Below, piece by piece: positions 60,993 through 62,554 of a stretch of DNA of 62,554 nt. How positions within the stretch are numbered: position 1 is the stretch's first letter; every line of letters starts with the position of its first letter. Made by a program: the position numbers and the translations under genes. The DNA comes from Candidatus Anammoximicrobium sp. (GTDB lineage Bacteria > Planctomycetota > Planctomycetia > Pirellulales > Pirellulaceae). Below the pieces are notes generated by a model. That model saw only the letters and a list, made by a program, of their open reading frames with translations. It did no database searches and was not told where the DNA came from. The stretch lies in assembly GCA_012515235.1 (NCBI GenBank), contig JAAYYU010000190.1:1-62554 (forward strand), given 5' to 3'.

Positions 60993-62554
60993 ATGCCGAG
61001 CCGCGACGACCTTGAACGAGATCGCCCCATGACCACTTGGTTGCAGGAACTGGCCGACCTGGACGCGGCGGAATCCGTTGGGGGCTCCCAAGAGGATCGC
61101 CTGTTAGGGTCGAGCGTGAACCGGCTGAAGGCGGAACTTGACACGCTCGCCATGAAACTCCGTCAGCCCCCACCCCTCGATCCGTACGAGCACGAATCCG
61201 CCTTCCGTCATGCCTTGGGTCTCGTCGAGGCAATGGGCGGCGAGTCATCTCCGGCCGGCATTCCGTCACCGAAAGACGCTCCCCCCGATCAACTCGGCTC
61301 ACTCGGTCAGTACGAGTTGCTCTCTGTGTTGGGCCGGGGCGCGATGGGAACCGTCTACAAGGCTCGGCACAGCAAGCTCGACAAGCTCGTCGCCGTGAAA
61401 GTCCTGGACATCGGCAGGCTCAGGGACGAGCGGGCCGTCGCCCGTTTCGAACGCGAGATGAAGGCCGTTGCCAGCGCGGAACATCCCCACATCGTGCGGG
61501 CAACCGATGCGGGCGAGTCCGAGGGAAGACATTTCCTCGTGATGGAATTTGTCGAGGGGCTTGACCTGTCTCGACTGCTCTGCAATGTCGGACCGTTGCC
61601 GGCAGCCGAGGCGTGCGAGTTGGTCCGTCAAGCGGCGCTGGGCCTGCAGTACGCGCACTCAAAAGGGCTGGTCCACCGAGACCTCAAGCCTTCCAACCTG
61701 ATCCTTGCCCGAAACGAAAACGGCTCGCCGCAAGTGAAAATCCTCGACATGGGGCTGGCTCTGCTCCGGATGCCCCAGGCGTCGGAAGGACGCGAGTTGA
61801 CAAGCGACGGTCAGGTGATGGGCACGTTCGACTACATGGCGCCCGAACAAGCCACCGACAGCCACAAGGTCGACATCCGCGCCGACATCTATTCCCTCGG
61901 AGCCACGCTCTACAAGCTACTCTGCGGCCAGTCGCCGTTAGCGGGCCACGAGGAGGATAGCCCGATCAAGAGGCTGATGACGGTGGCTAACGAAACGCCC
62001 CTGTCAATCGGCCAGCGGCGAAGTGACTTGCCGGAGGGTCTGCCAGCGGTCGTCGATCGCATGCTGGCCCGGAATCGGGACGAACGATATGCCACGCCGG
62101 CGGAAGTGGCTGCGGCCCTGACGCCGTTCTGCGTCCCCTGCGACTTGACGGCCCTGCTACAGAAGGCGGACGCGGTGCAGCCGATTGCCCGCCGGGATAC
62201 GTTGCTGCCCACCACGCTGCAGTGCGGCCCGGGGTCGTCGACGGAGAAAGCCGCGTCCAAGGAGGCCACAGGCGGCGCTCGTCGAGTGGAGCCCGTTTCC
62301 GCCCGGTTTCGTTTCTCATCCGGGCGGCGGCGACTGCTGCGACTGTTCGGATTCGCGTTGGGGTTGCTGGCGGCTCTTGCCGCGGTGTGGGTGATCCGTA
62401 TTGGGATGGAGAATCGGAAGTCCGGGCTCAAACGGGGCGTTGAGGGTCCACTCCAGACTCCTCGTGCCACGGACGGCGGGCCGATGGACGAGACCGCTGT
62501 TCCAGCGGGACACGTCCCGCAGCTTGCCGAAGCGCCCTTCGATGCCGCACAAGC
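60993..62554 (+). CDS. Serine/threonine protein kinase, 3' end outside window
   Basis: Open to the right edge, at least 520 residues. ATG 60993 is used; ATG 61029 in the same frame is as likely, and neither has a strong ribosome site. After a helical N-terminal part (about 110 residues, TTWLQELADLDAAES) comes the kinase domain: GRGAMGTVYKA (glycine loop), VAVKVLD (Lys), GLVHRDLKPSNLIL (catalytic loop), DMGLALL in place of DFG, and APEQATD. A membrane helix follows at about 450-470 (LFGFALGLLAALAAVWVI). The extracytoplasmic part is cut by the window. It is probably a sensor kinase linked to the sigma factor upstream. Confidence 0.92.
   Translation, partial: MPSRDDLERDRPMTTWLQELADLDAAESVGGSQEDRLLGSSVNRLKAELDTLAMKLRQPPPLDPYEHESAFRHALGLVEAMGGESSPAGIPSPKDAPPDQLGSLGQYELLSVLGRGAMGTVYKARHSKLDKLVAVKVLDIGRLRDERAVARFEREMKAVASAEHPHIVRATDAGESEGRHFLVMEFVEGLDLSRLLCNVGPLPAAEACELVRQAALGLQYAHSKGLVHRDLKPSNLILARNENGSPQVKILDMGLALLRMPQASEGRELTSDGQVMGTFDYMAPEQATDSHKVDIRADIYSLGATLYKLLCGQSPLAGHEEDSPIKRLMTVANETPLSIGQRRSDLPEGLPAVVDRMLARNRDERYATPAEVAAALTPFCVPCDLTALLQKADAVQPIARRDTLLPTTLQCGPGSSTEKAASKEATGGARRVEPVSARFRFSSGRRRLLRLFGFALGLLAALAAVWVIRIGMENRKSGLKRGVEGPLQTPRATDGGPMDETAVPAGHVPQLAEAPFDAAQ

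Overview
The window is GC-rich chromosomal DNA that looks planctomycetal, probably from the Pirellulales side. The reasons are the Tat-exported sugar oxidoreductases and TIM-barrel isomerases, LamG/sialidase and beta-helix secreted proteins, a GYF-domain membrane protein, an ECF sigma factor next to a Ser/Thr kinase with a membrane anchor, and short dispersed palindromic repeats, one of which encodes the MDFQSV peptide often seen inside planctomycete proteins. The taxon is inferred from gene content; there is no rRNA or tRNA to confirm it.

Layout. 0-6.2 kb: a tight co-directional cluster (GYF membrane protein, KAP-like P-loop ATPase with internal membrane segments, solute-binding-like protein, secreted protein of unknown function). 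6.3-11 kb: ComEC DNA-uptake channel, a minus-strand ECF sigma factor and an OmpA-type lipoprotein, then two copies of a dispersed repeat. 11-19.7 kb: a DUF1598-like secreted protein, a small conserved protein, chorismate synthase, an AsmA-like anchored protein, prolyl oligopeptidase and a type I phosphodiesterase/alkaline phosphatase-family enzyme. 19.7-35.5 kb, mostly minus strand: sugar ABC permease and binding protein without an ATPase, HEAT protein, a stop/start-overlapped run of glutaminase-like protein, MazG-like protein and QueD, an ABC ATPase with a membrane partner, a second MazG-like protein, a Gfo/Idh/MocA oxidoreductase, a Cys-rich lipoprotein, a 2-hydroxyacid dehydrogenase and a sugar isomerase/epimerase. 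35.7-48 kb: parvulin isomerase, Mfd, an L-fucose-isomerase-like protein with an internal in-frame TGA, a DASS anion transporter, D-aminoacylase and a CocE-type hydrolase.

48-62.5 kb is the accessory part. It holds a PIN-domain toxin-antitoxin pair, a broken metallophosphoesterase-NACHT-LRR gene of the bacterial NLR-like type, a MITE-like palindromic element, secreted carbohydrate-active proteins, a nitroreductase whose 3' end is duplicated on the far side of a second toxin-antitoxin pair, a third toxin-antitoxin pair whose toxin is cut off after about 24 codons, and an ECF sigma factor/Ser-Thr kinase pair that runs off the right edge.

Main leads: (1) an in-frame TGA in the fucose-isomerase-like gene at 42271, followed by 54 more coherent codons and a hairpin with a GGTC loop at the distance expected of a bacterial SECIS; (2) the MPE-NACHT-LRR gene, split by two compensating frameshifts, carrying a palindromic repeat inserted in frame after Walker A and a GNRD variant of the phosphatase GNHD motif; (3) the toxin-antitoxin pair flanked by 270-bp direct duplications of a host gene end; (4) two families of short palindromic mobile repeats.
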